A program made the position numbers and the translations under genes. A DNA stretch of 5,619 nt from an uncultured Clostridia bacterium. GTDB lineage: Bacteria > Bacillota > Clostridia > Oscillospirales > Oscillospiraceae. The notes under the pieces were generated by a model, which worked only from the letters and a program-made list of their open reading frames with translations, did no database searches and was not told the DNA's origin. The stretch's first letter is position 1. Every line of letters starts with the position of its first letter. Where the stretch lies: the NCBI GenBank assembly GCA_937893605.1, contig CALBGG010000108.1:1-5619 (forward strand), read 5' to 3'. This document shows, one piece after another, positions 1-5,610 of this stretch.

Positions 1-22
1 TCTCCCACGGGAGAGATTTTTT
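1..22 (+). terminator. Probable intrinsic terminator, cut by the window edge
   Basis: The bases TCTCC and GGAGA form a 5-bp stem around the tetraloop CACG at 1-14, followed after two bases by a run of six T at 17-22. This is the layout of a rho-independent terminator reading on the plus strand, so it would end a gene lying to the left of the window. The right arm continues as GAT, so the left arm may extend beyond base 1 and make the stem longer. If A residues precede it, the same hairpin could also terminate the minus-strand kinase/lectin gene, whose stop codon lies at 24-26. The visible stem is short, so confidence is moderate. Confidence 0.5.
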
Positions 23-23
23 G

Positions 24-1379
24 TTATCCTATTTGGCATATGTAGGCCAGCCTGCCTCTGTAGAAGCTCGAGTACTGCGCCATGGGATCTTCGCGGCTGT
101 CATTATAAAGCCATGTACCGTCTTGCTGCTTTACGAGCATAATGTAATTTTCCGCCGCACCGTCATAGGAATCTATTCCGGACGGCTCGTTCTGAGCCCA
201 GGCGTAAAAATCATGGCTCTGTCCGTCGACCCATTTTATTTGGCCGTCGTCGGCACGGTAAGCGCCGATCCATACATACTGCGCTGTGCAGTCGGCAAGC
301 AGCTGACATATCTTGTCGTAGTCTGCTTCGTTCTTTATCGTCGCAAGATATCCGCCGAGGGAGCGGCAGTTGTCCTCCGCCGTCTGCCATGAAACATCCT
401 CGGAATAGAGCATGTACTGCACATCGGCGGGAGCCTTGCTCGGCTCGGGAGTCTGCGCCGGCTCGGCGCTCGGCACCGCAGAGGGCTCTGCCGAGGGCTG
501 CTGAGTCTGCACGACCGGTGAAGGCGCATTAACATTAATACTGTCGCGCCCCAATCCGATGCCTATAAGCAGCAGGCATATCGCCGCAAGCGCTATCGCA
601 GAGCGCCTTTCCGAGCGTCTTTCGTGGATGCTGCGAACCGGTCCGGCCGGTTCGGGCTTTACATTTGGTGCCCTCTCCTCTATCTTGGGCTGAGGCTTAG
701 GCGCTTCCTTCTTTGGCATGGGCTTTTCCTGCTTCGGCTTCGGTTCGGGCTTCGGCCCTGCCTTTTTCTCAGGCTCAGTCTCGGATTTCGCCTTAGAAGC
801 GGGCTTTTTGTGCTTTATCTCCTCCGGCTCATCGCCGCAGTATTCCCACAGCGCCTTAAGCATATCGTACGTACTTGCATATCTCTGTTCAGGTGAAAAC
901 GCCAGCGCTCGCTTTAAAATTTCGAGCAGCTTTTCCGAAACGCCATCGGGCATCGGGAAGCTGTCTCCGCTCATGCGCCTTCTGAGCGCGTGGGCGCGCT
1001 TTTCCGCGCTCTGCTCTCCGGCCTCGGCAAACGGGAGTCTGCCGCCGTTTAGTCCGGCATACATGATAAGTGCGATGGCATACACATCCGCGGCCGCACT
1101 CTCCTCGCCGTTCCAGAACATTTCGGGCGCCATATACTCAAGCTCAAGCTTAGTCCAGCCGTTTTCGCCGACCTTCCCCGCTTTTCCGAGCGCAACGCGC
1201 CCATCCTCGGCAACATATATGTTTCCGGGACGGATTCCGCCTCTGAAGCCGTTTTCGCCGCTCTCCTCGGCGGCTATGCGGCAGAGCTTTTTCGCAAGCT
1301 CAAGTATCTGCTGCTCCTCGCAATCGGCCAGATTGCCGCTTTGCAGCTTTTGTGGGTCAAACACGGTGTTTCCTGCCAT
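24..1379 (-). CDS. Membrane protein: C-lobe-only pseudokinase domain, one TM segment, extracellular C-type lectin domain
   Basis: This 451-residue protein has five parts. Residues about 22-180 resemble the C-lobe of bacterial Hanks-type Ser/Thr kinases: a catalytic-loop relic RGGIRPGN (46-53), a DFG-position relic KAG (66-68), an intact YMAPE (82-86), the helix-F segment DVYAIALIMY (98-107) and the late motif SPEQRYAS (162-169). No N-lobe, glycine loop or VAIK lysine is present. HRD has become GGI's GG and DFG has become KAG, so phosphotransfer is not expected. Residues about 189-247 are a Lys/Pro/Glu linker. A hydrophobic span at 260-277 follows an Arg cluster, which predicts the N-terminus inside. 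Residues 285-319 form a Pro/Ser/Ala stalk. Residues about 321-449 are a C-type lectin fold with WIGAYR (370-375), NEPS (397-400), WLYND (423-427) and YICQ (446-449). The ATG has a GGAGGTG site (1384-1390) and a promoter upstream. Ligand and role are unknown; a sensor or scaffold is inference. Confidence 0.85.
   Translation of the reverse strand: MAGNTVFDPQKLQSGNLADCEEQQILELAKKLCRIAAEESGENGFRGGIRPGNIYVAEDGRVALGKAGKVGENGWTKLELEYMAPEMFWNGEESAAADVYAIALIMYAGLNGGRLPFAEAGEQSAEKRAHALRRRMSGDSFPMPDGVSEKLLEILKRALAFSPEQRYASTYDMLKALWEYCGDEPEEIKHKKPASKAKSETEPEKKAGPKPEPKPKQEKPMPKKEAPKPQPKIEERAPNVKPEPAGPVRSIHERRSERRSAIALAAICLLLIGIGLGRDSINVNAPSPVVQTQQPSAEPSAVPSAEPAQTPEPSKAPADVQYMLYSEDVSWQTAEDNCRSLGGYLATIKNEADYDKICQLLADCTAQYVWIGAYRADDGQIKWVDGQSHDFYAWAQNEPSGIDSYDGAAENYIMLVKQQDGTWLYNDSREDPMAQYSSFYRGRLAYICQIG
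459..497 (-). repeat. Short peptide repeat (PSAEP/PSAVP/PSAEP) in the extracellular stalk
   Basis: Residues 295-307 of the kinase/lectin protein read as three overlapping copies of PSAxP just after the membrane segment. Such Pro/Ser/Ala tracts are typical wall-spanning stalks in Gram-positive surface proteins. A role in holding the lectin domain away from the membrane is inferred. The DNA copies are not exact, so this is mainly a protein-level repeat. Confidence 0.6.
639..815 (-). repeat. Low-complexity Lys/Pro/Glu linker coding tract
   Basis: Residues about 189-247 of the kinase/lectin protein are almost entirely Lys, Pro, Glu and Ala, with units such as PKPEPKPK. At DNA level the plus strand carries three copies of GCTTCGG at 731-755. 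The tract joins the cytoplasmic pseudokinase to the membrane span and is likely disordered. The simple-sequence nature makes its length prone to vary between strains, which is inference. Confidence 0.6.
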
Positions 1380-1412
1380 GCCGCACCTCCAACAAAGTTT
1401 TTGCTGATTTAC

Positions 1413-1441
1413 ATAATATCACGGCGGCAGAGGCAAGTCAA
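1413..1441 (-). promoter_or_regulatory. Sigma-A type promoter of the kinase/lectin gene
   Basis: On the minus strand TTGACT (1436-1441) and TATTAT (1413-1418) are separated by exactly 17 bases. Each box matches the sigma-A/sigma-70 consensus at five of six positions. The predicted start is near 1406, giving a leader of about 27 nt that contains the GGAGGTG ribosome site. It lies wholly in the 67-nt gap after the lipoprotein gene, so the kinase/lectin gene can be expressed independently. No terminator is seen in the gap, so read-through from the lipoprotein gene is also possible. Confidence 0.72.
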
Positions 1442-1446
1442 ACATA

Positions 1447-1938
1447 TTAATTAAGCTTTGCCTTGATGCTTGCGGCGATGCTGTCGGCATTTTCGGCCAT
1501 AACGAACACGATATAGCCGTTTACCTCCTCCGTCACGGCAGACTTCGCTATATCGTACTGATCGGCAAGATATTTATCGAAGCTCGCCTCCGTCTGCTGC
1601 CGGTAGTCGGAAAAATATTTGAGCACCGTATCCTTCTGTCCCTCGGCGGGCTTTACGATCGCTATAGTGTAGGCCTGAACGTTCATGAGCGAGAAAGAAA
1701 AAGCTCCCTCTTCGAAATTTGCCTTGTCCCACTCCTGCCACTGCATGAGCGTTTCGAGATTCTCGTCGCCGCTGTCCAGCGCTACAGCAGGGTTATACTC
1801 GGTCATTTCATTGCCGTTTTCGTTGATGATCACGGCAAGCTCCTTGCTTGTGAGTTCCGAAGTTTTGTCGGACGAGCACGCCGTAAGGGCGCAAAGCAGC
1901 AGAGCCGCCGCAATTACAACGGAAATAAGTCTTTTCAT
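1447..1938 (-). CDS. DUF4358-type secreted lipoprotein of unknown function
   Basis: This 163-residue protein starts with a lipoprotein signal: Lys2-Arg3, a hydrophobic core (about 4-17) and the lipobox LTAC, with the acylated Cys at residue 21. After export and cleavage it would be tethered to the outer face of the membrane. The mature part (about 34-160) resembles the DUF4358 family of small clostridial lipoproteins, as recalled from family pattern: an AYTIAIVKPAEG segment (89-100), then a helix leading to FDKYLADQYDIAKSA (120-134), then GYIVFVMAEN (141-150). The function of the family is not established. The ATG is preceded by a modest AAAGGA site about nine bases away. The gene sits upstream of the kinase/lectin gene on the same strand, with no terminator visible between them. 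A joint envelope role is only an inference from position. A different small lipoprotein family cannot be excluded without a profile search. Confidence 0.82.
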   Translation of the reverse strand: MKRLISVVIAAALLLCALTACSSDKTSELTSKELAVIINENGNEMTEYNPAVALDSGDENLETLMQWQEWDKANFEEGAFSFSLMNVQAYTIAIVKPAEGQKDTVLKYFSDYRQQTEASFDKYLADQYDIAKSAVTEEVNGYIVFVMAENADSIAASIKAKLN

Positions 1939-1965
1939 TTTATCATTTCCTTTCGGATGAACTTT

Positions 1966-1978
1966 CCTGCCGGGCAGG
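1966..1978. promoter_or_regulatory. 13-bp palindrome at the predicted transcription start of the lipoprotein gene
   Basis: CCTGCC and GGCAGG face each other around a single G. On the minus strand it lies directly downstream of the predicted -10 box, at about +1 to +13 of the transcript. It could be a repressor operator or a 5' hairpin that protects the mRNA (CCUGC paired with GCAGG around a 3-nt loop). It is not followed by a T-run on either strand, so it is not a terminator. No known regulator is assigned. Confidence 0.4.
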
Positions 1979-1985
1979 GAGCATC

Positions 1986-2014
1986 AGTATATATTAAAGC
2001 TCCTTGGGGTGCAA
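1986..2014 (-). promoter_or_regulatory. Candidate promoter of the lipoprotein gene
   Basis: On the minus strand TTGCAC (2009-2014) and TATACT (1986-1991) are 17 bases apart. The -10 box matches the consensus at five positions; the -35 box matches only at the leading TTG. The predicted start near 1979 gives a leader of about 40 nt. The weak -35 box leaves room for activation or low basal expression. Confidence 0.5.
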
Positions 2015-2065
2015 GCGTTTTCACGGTTTGTTTACACGATGTCTGAACCGGGCTTTTATTTTGCC

Positions 2066-2095
2066 TTTACATATGTTATTATAAAAAATTATAAA
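2066..2095 (+). promoter_or_regulatory. Candidate promoter of the thiN-mnmG-mnmA operon
   Basis: TTTACA (2066-2071) and TATAAA (2090-2095) are 18 bases apart in the most AT-rich stretch of the window. The predicted start near 2102 leaves a leader of only about 20 nt before the ATG at 2122. Such a leader is too short for a TPP riboswitch. Other register choices exist in this AT-rich tract, so the exact boxes are uncertain. Confidence 0.5.
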
Positions 2096-2111
2096 ACGAA
2101 AATTCATATTT

Positions 2112-2115
2112 GGAG
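2112..2115 (+). promoter_or_regulatory. Ribosome binding site that fixes the thiN start
   Basis: GGAG lies six bases before the ATG at 2122. An in-frame TTG at 2110 overlaps this site and has no ribosome site of its own, so the ATG is preferred. Confidence 0.75.
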
Positions 2116-2121
2116 CTTATC

Positions 2122-2754
2122 ATGAACGGACATGAATGTTATATAATCGGTGCGGGCGATTTTTTCGGACTACGCGAAACGCCCGACGACAGCGACTATG
2201 TCATCGCAGCCGACGCGGGATATGAGTACTGCACGGAAAACTGCATCATCCCCGATCTCGTGCTCGGCGATTTTGACTCCCTCGGAAAAGCGCCCAAGCA
2301 TCCCAACGTCATGCAGCTGCCAGTCGAAAAGGATGATACGGACACGATGTTTGCATTAAAGCTCGGTCTTGAAAAGGGCTATAAGCGCTTTTACATCTAC
2401 GGCGGGCTCGGCGGCAAGCGGCCGGATCACACAATAGCAAACATGCAGGGATTGCTGTATCTTCTGAGCCACGGCGCACGCGGCTGGCTGTTCGGCGAAA
2501 AATATGCCTGGACGGCGATAGAGAACACTTCCCTTCGCATTGAGGGCGAGGGCGATGTTTCAGTGTTCTGCATAAGCGGCAAGGCCGAGGGCGTTTCGAT
2601 AAATGGGCTTAAATATGAGCTTTGCGACGCCGAGATAAGCTCCGACTTCCCGCTCGGCGTGAGCAACAGCTTTGCCGCGCCTAAGGCGGAGATAAGCGTG
2701 AAAAGCGGCAGACTTCTGATAATGTACGATATAAGGGTGAACGAAATTGACTGA
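2122..2754 (+). CDS. thiN: Thiamine pyrophosphokinase
   Basis: This cytoplasmic enzyme transfers pyrophosphate from ATP to thiamine, giving thiamine diphosphate and AMP. The 210-residue length is normal for the bacterial ThiN (YloS) family. The N-terminal catalytic part shows AADAG (29-33), LGDFDS (48-53), EKDDTDT (69-75) and GGLGGKRPDH (94-103), which carry the acidic residues expected to bind Mg-ATP. The C-terminal beta-rich thiamine-binding part ends with GVSNSF (179-184), where most relatives have SNEF, followed by ISVKSGRLLIMY. I chose the ATG at 2122 because of the GGAG site; a TTG at 2110 would add four residues without support. It is the first gene of a three-gene operon and overlaps mnmG by 8 nt. 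In many Firmicutes thiN follows rsgA and rpe; here the upstream neighbour is divergent, so that linkage is broken. Confidence 0.93.
   Translation: MNGHECYIIGAGDFFGLRETPDDSDYVIAADAGYEYCTENCIIPDLVLGDFDSLGKAPKHPNVMQLPVEKDDTDTMFALKLGLEKGYKRFYIYGGLGGKRPDHTIANMQGLLYLLSHGARGWLFGEKYAWTAIENTSLRIEGEGDVSVFCISGKAEGVSINGLKYELCDAEISSDFPLGVSNSFAAPKAEISVKSGRLLIMYDIRVNEID
2733..2739 (+). promoter_or_regulatory. Ribosome binding site for mnmG, inside thiN
   Basis: AAGGGTG lies seven bases before the TTG at 2747 and within the last codons of thiN. The nearby ATG at 2760 is out of frame, so this site supports the rare TTG start. Confidence 0.65.
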
Positions 2755-4618
2755 ATATAATGCGGGAAAATGCGATATAGCCGTCATCGGCGCGGGACAC
2801 GCGGGAATAGAGGCAGCGCTTGCCGCCGCGCGCATGGGGCTTGACACGATATGCTTTGCTATAAATCTCGACAGTGTGGGCAACATGCCCTGCAATCCGG
2901 CCATAGGCGGCACAGGCAAGGGACATCTCGTGCGTGAGCTGGACGCTCTGGGCGGCGAGATGGCAAAGGCGGCCGACAAGGCCTGCATACAGTATCGTAT
3001 GCTCAACCGCGGCAAGGGGCCGGCGGTGCACTCGCTGCGCGCACAGGCCGACAGGCGGAAGTATCAGGAGGTAATGAAGCTCACGCTCGAGGATCAGCAA
3101 AACCTGCGCGTAAAGCAGGCCGAGGTCGTCGAGATACGCACGGAAGACGGAGCCGTCAGCGCCGTTAAAACGCACACGGGCGCTGTGTACTCCTGCCGTG
3201 CGGCGGTCATCGCCTGCGGAACGTATCTTGACGGAAGAACGATAGTCGGCGACGTTATCCGCTCCTCGGGTCCCGACGGGCTGGCCGCTGCAAAGGGGCT
3301 TACCCCCTGCCTTGAGGCGCTTGGCCTTTCCATGCGCCGCTTCAAGACCGGCACTCCTCCGAGAGTTAACGCGCACAGCGTCGATTTTTCTAAAATGGAG
3401 CTTCAGCCGGGTGACGAAGACCCCGAAGGCTTTTCCTTTGAAACTACCACGCCGCCGGAAAACCGCGCGGTGTGCTACCTTACATACACCAACGAGGAAA
3501 CTCACAGGATCATATTGGATAATATCGACCGCAGCCCGATCTACTCCGGCGTTATTGAGGGCATAGGCCCGCGCTACTGCCCGAGCATAGAGACAAAGAT
3601 CATGACCTTCCGCGATAAGCCGCGCCATCAGCTTTTTATCGAGCCCATGGGGCTCGGCACGCAGGAGCTGTACATTCAGGGGCTGTCCTCATCCCTGCCC
3701 GAGGATGTGCAGATAAAAATGCTGCACACCATAGCGGGGCTTGAGCATGCGGAGATGACGCGCTGCGCCTACGCCATAGAATACGACTGCGTAGATCCCA
3801 CGGAGCTGTATCCCACACTTGAAACGAAAAAGGTGCGCGGACTTTACGGCGCGGGGCAGTTTAACGGCTCCTCAGGCTATGAGGAGGCCGCTGTTCAGGG
3901 CTTTGTTGCCGGCGTCAACGCCGCATTAAAGCTCAAGGGCGAGGAGCCGATGATCCTGCGCCGTTCGGACGGATATATAGGAACGCTCATCGACGATCTC
4001 GTCACCAAGGGCACGAACGAGCCCTACCGCATGATGACCTCGCGCAGCGAATACAGGCTGCTGCACCGGCAGGACAACGCCGACAAGCGGCTTTGCGGCA
4101 TCGGCCTGCGCATCGGGCTCATATCGCAGGAACGCTATGACGCGGTGCAGGAAAAATACGCAGAGGTCGGGCGCGAGATAAAAAGGCTTGAGAAAACGCA
4201 CATCGCGCCGTCCGCGGAATTAAACGCCTATCTTGAGGCGCATGGCACGGCACCGGTAGTCAGCGGCGCTTCCCTTGCCGATCTCATCCGCCGCCCGCAG
4301 CTGAGCTATGAGGGGCTCAAGCCATTTGACCCCGAGCGTCCCGAACTTCCGCGCCCCGTGCGGTATCAGGCGGAGATAAGTCTCAAGTACGAAGGCTATA
4401 TCAGGCGCCAGCTCAAGCAGGTCGAGGATTTTGCCGGCATGGAAAGCAGGCTCCTGCCGGACGATATAAACTACGACGAGGTCACGGGACTTCGCTTAGA
4501 GGCTCGCGAAAAGCTCAAGAAGATCAGGCCCCGTTCCTTCGGTCAGGCAAGCCGCATCTCCGGCGTGTCGCCCGCGGATATCTCGGTGCTGATGGTTTGG
4601 ATGGAGGGCAGAAGATGA
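2747..4618 (+). CDS. mnmG: tRNA U34 5-carboxymethylaminomethyl modification enzyme, FAD-binding subunit MnmG (GidA)
   Basis: MnmG works with the GTPase MnmE to add an aminomethyl or carboxymethylaminomethyl group to C5 of wobble U34, using FAD, NADH and a methylene-folate donor. The 623-residue length is typical. Visible signatures are the Rossmann motif GAGHAG (15-20), CNPAIGGTGKGH (49-60) with the conserved Cys49, GKGPAVHSLRAQADR (89-103), FKTGTPPR (199-206), GPRYCPSIE (274-282) with the second conserved Cys278, the FAD segment GSSGYEEAAVQGFVAG (374-389) and TSRSEYRLLHRQDNAD (431-446). The C-terminal helical part (about 545-620), including YEGYIRRQLKQVE, is the MnmE/tRNA contact region in the family. 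It starts at TTG, overlaps thiN by 8 nt and shares ATGA with mnmA. The more usual neighbours mnmE and rsmG are absent here. A small departure is EPMG at 299-302, where relatives usually have EPEG. Confidence 0.96.
   Translation: MTEYNAGKCDIAVIGAGHAGIEAALAAARMGLDTICFAINLDSVGNMPCNPAIGGTGKGHLVRELDALGGEMAKAADKACIQYRMLNRGKGPAVHSLRAQADRRKYQEVMKLTLEDQQNLRVKQAEVVEIRTEDGAVSAVKTHTGAVYSCRAAVIACGTYLDGRTIVGDVIRSSGPDGLAAAKGLTPCLEALGLSMRRFKTGTPPRVNAHSVDFSKMELQPGDEDPEGFSFETTTPPENRAVCYLTYTNEETHRIILDNIDRSPIYSGVIEGIGPRYCPSIETKIMTFRDKPRHQLFIEPMGLGTQELYIQGLSSSLPEDVQIKMLHTIAGLEHAEMTRCAYAIEYDCVDPTELYPTLETKKVRGLYGAGQFNGSSGYEEAAVQGFVAGVNAALKLKGEEPMILRRSDGYIGTLIDDLVTKGTNEPYRMMTSRSEYRLLHRQDNADKRLCGIGLRIGLISQERYDAVQEKYAEVGREIKRLEKTHIAPSAELNAYLEAHGTAPVVSGASLADLIRRPQLSYEGLKPFDPERPELPRPVRYQAEISLKYEGYIRRQLKQVEDFAGMESRLLPDDINYDEVTGLRLEAREKLKKIRPRSFGQASRISGVSPADISVLMVWMEGRR
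4603..4608 (+). promoter_or_regulatory. Ribosome binding site that fixes the mnmA start
   Basis: GGAGGG lies six bases before the ATG at 4615, inside the end of mnmG. An in-frame TTG at 4597 precedes this site and would place the site inside the gene, so the ATG is preferred. Confidence 0.8.
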
Positions 4619-5610
4619 AAAAGGTCGTGCTCGGATTTTCCGGCGGCGTGGACTCGGCTGTCTGCGCGCGTCTTTTGAAGGACGAGGGCTTTGAAGTCCA
4701 CGGCCTGTATATGGACAACACCGACGAGACTGCTCACGCCGACGCCGTGAATACCGCAGAATTCATCGGCATCCCGCTTGAGGTGCGCGACGTTCACCCA
4801 GAGCTTGACGAGCGCGTGTGCTCCCGCTTTGCCGAAAGCTATCTCAGAGGCGAAACACCGAACCCCTGCATAATCTGCAATCCGACGCTCAAGTTCAAAA
4901 CGCTGCTCGATTTTGCGAATGAGATCGGCGCGGACAATATTGCCACTGGGCACTACGCACGGGCGGAAAACGGCATTCTGTATAAGGGCATGCCGTCAAA
5001 CGATCAGAGCTACATGCTCTGCCGCATACGGCGCGAGCAGCTCGATCGCCTTACTCTGCCGCTCGGCAGGTTTGAGAAAACGCAGGTGCGCAGGCTTGCC
5101 GAGAGCTTTGAGCTCCCCGTCGCGCACAAGCCAGACAGCATGGAGATATGCTTCATCCCCGATAAGGACTATATCTCCTGGCTCGCAGCCCGCGCAGAGC
5201 TCCCCCCTGCCGGTAACTTCGTTTTCCACGGCGAGGTCATCGGCCGCCACGAGGGCATATACCGCTACACCGTCGGCCAGCGCCGTCCGGGGCTTTATAA
5301 CGAGCGCAAGCTCTATATATCCGCGATAAACGCCGAGACAAACGAGATAGAGCTCGCTCTTTGGGAGGAGCTTTTCAAAACCGAGGTCACGGCGCGCGAC
5401 TTCAACTGGCTGTGCGACGTGCCCGAAAAGCCTGTCCGTGCGACGGTGCGTGTGCGGCACACGAAGTGGGAAAACCCTCCCTGCACGGCATACGCTGAGG
5501 GCGATAAGGTGCGCATAGTCTGCGACGAGCCAGTGCGGGCTCCTGCTCGGGGCCAGTCGGCAGTACTGTACGACGGCAGCCGCGTCCTCGGCGGCGGCTT
5601 CATTGTCTGA
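4615..5610 (+). CDS. mnmA: tRNA-specific 2-thiouridylase MnmA
   Basis: MnmA adenylates C2 of wobble U34 in tRNA(Lys), tRNA(Glu) and tRNA(Gln) and replaces the oxygen with sulfur delivered by a cysteine desulfurase. The PP-loop SGGVDS (9-14) binds ATP. The active-site loop is TPNPCIICN (81-89), with Cys88 at the usual nucleophile position and an extra Cys85. The partner cysteine is Cys179 in DSMEICFI (174-181). ATGHYA (110-115), NDQSYML (129-135) and YRYTVGQRR (216-224) are also family marks, and the C-terminal barrel ends with GQSAVLYDGSRVLGGGFI (313-330). At 331 residues it is about 30 shorter than the E. coli type, with a shortened segment after LYMDN (31-35) and an altered GQRRPGLYNERKL (221-233) where relatives often have GQRKGLG. 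It overlaps mnmG by 4 nt as ATGA, with GGAGGG six bases before the ATG. Only nine bases follow the stop, so no terminator can be judged. Confidence 0.93.
   Translation: MKKVVLGFSGGVDSAVCARLLKDEGFEVHGLYMDNTDETAHADAVNTAEFIGIPLEVRDVHPELDERVCSRFAESYLRGETPNPCIICNPTLKFKTLLDFANEIGADNIATGHYARAENGILYKGMPSNDQSYMLCRIRREQLDRLTLPLGRFEKTQVRRLAESFELPVAHKPDSMEICFIPDKDYISWLAARAELPPAGNFVFHGEVIGRHEGIYRYTVGQRRPGLYNERKLYISAINAETNEIELALWEELFKTEVTARDFNWLCDVPEKPVRATVRVRHTKWENPPCTAYAEGDKVRIVCDEPVRAPARGQSAVLYDGSRVLGGGFIV

Noticed and set aside
718..1407. Plus-strand open frame of 229 codons opposite the kinase/lectin gene
   Set aside because: It is antisense to a gene with recognisable domains, a strong ribosome site and a promoter. 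Its translation is Ser/Pro/Phe-rich, mirroring the Lys/Glu/Ala-rich codons on the other strand.
1380..1446. Frameshifted or lost kinase N-lobe upstream of the kinase/lectin start
   Set aside because: The gap is 67 nt, AT-rich and occupied by a good promoter and ribosome site, and the next gene encodes an unrelated lipoprotein, so no N-lobe remnant fits.
2024..2050. CGGTT and AACCG inverted repeat in the divergent region
   Set aside because: The arms are only five bases with a 17-base loop, which is easily met by chance.
1939..2121. TPP riboswitch upstream of thiN
   Set aside because: The predicted leader is about 20 nt and I see no conserved THI-box core such as CUGAGA in the expected setting. 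Thiamine pyrophosphokinase genes are also often outside TPP control.
2110..2121. Upstream TTG start for thiN adding four residues
   Set aside because: The TTG overlaps the GGAG site that serves the ATG at 2122 and has no ribosome site of its own.
2681..3628. Minus-strand open frame of 315 codons opposite mnmG
   Set aside because: mnmG is unambiguous over this stretch. The reverse frame has no recognisable domain, and long antisense frames are expected in this GC-biased coding DNA.
4597..4614. Upstream TTG start for mnmA adding six residues
   Set aside because: GGAGGG at 4603-4608 is ideally spaced for the ATG at 4615, and MKKVVLGFSGG is the usual MnmA N-terminus.
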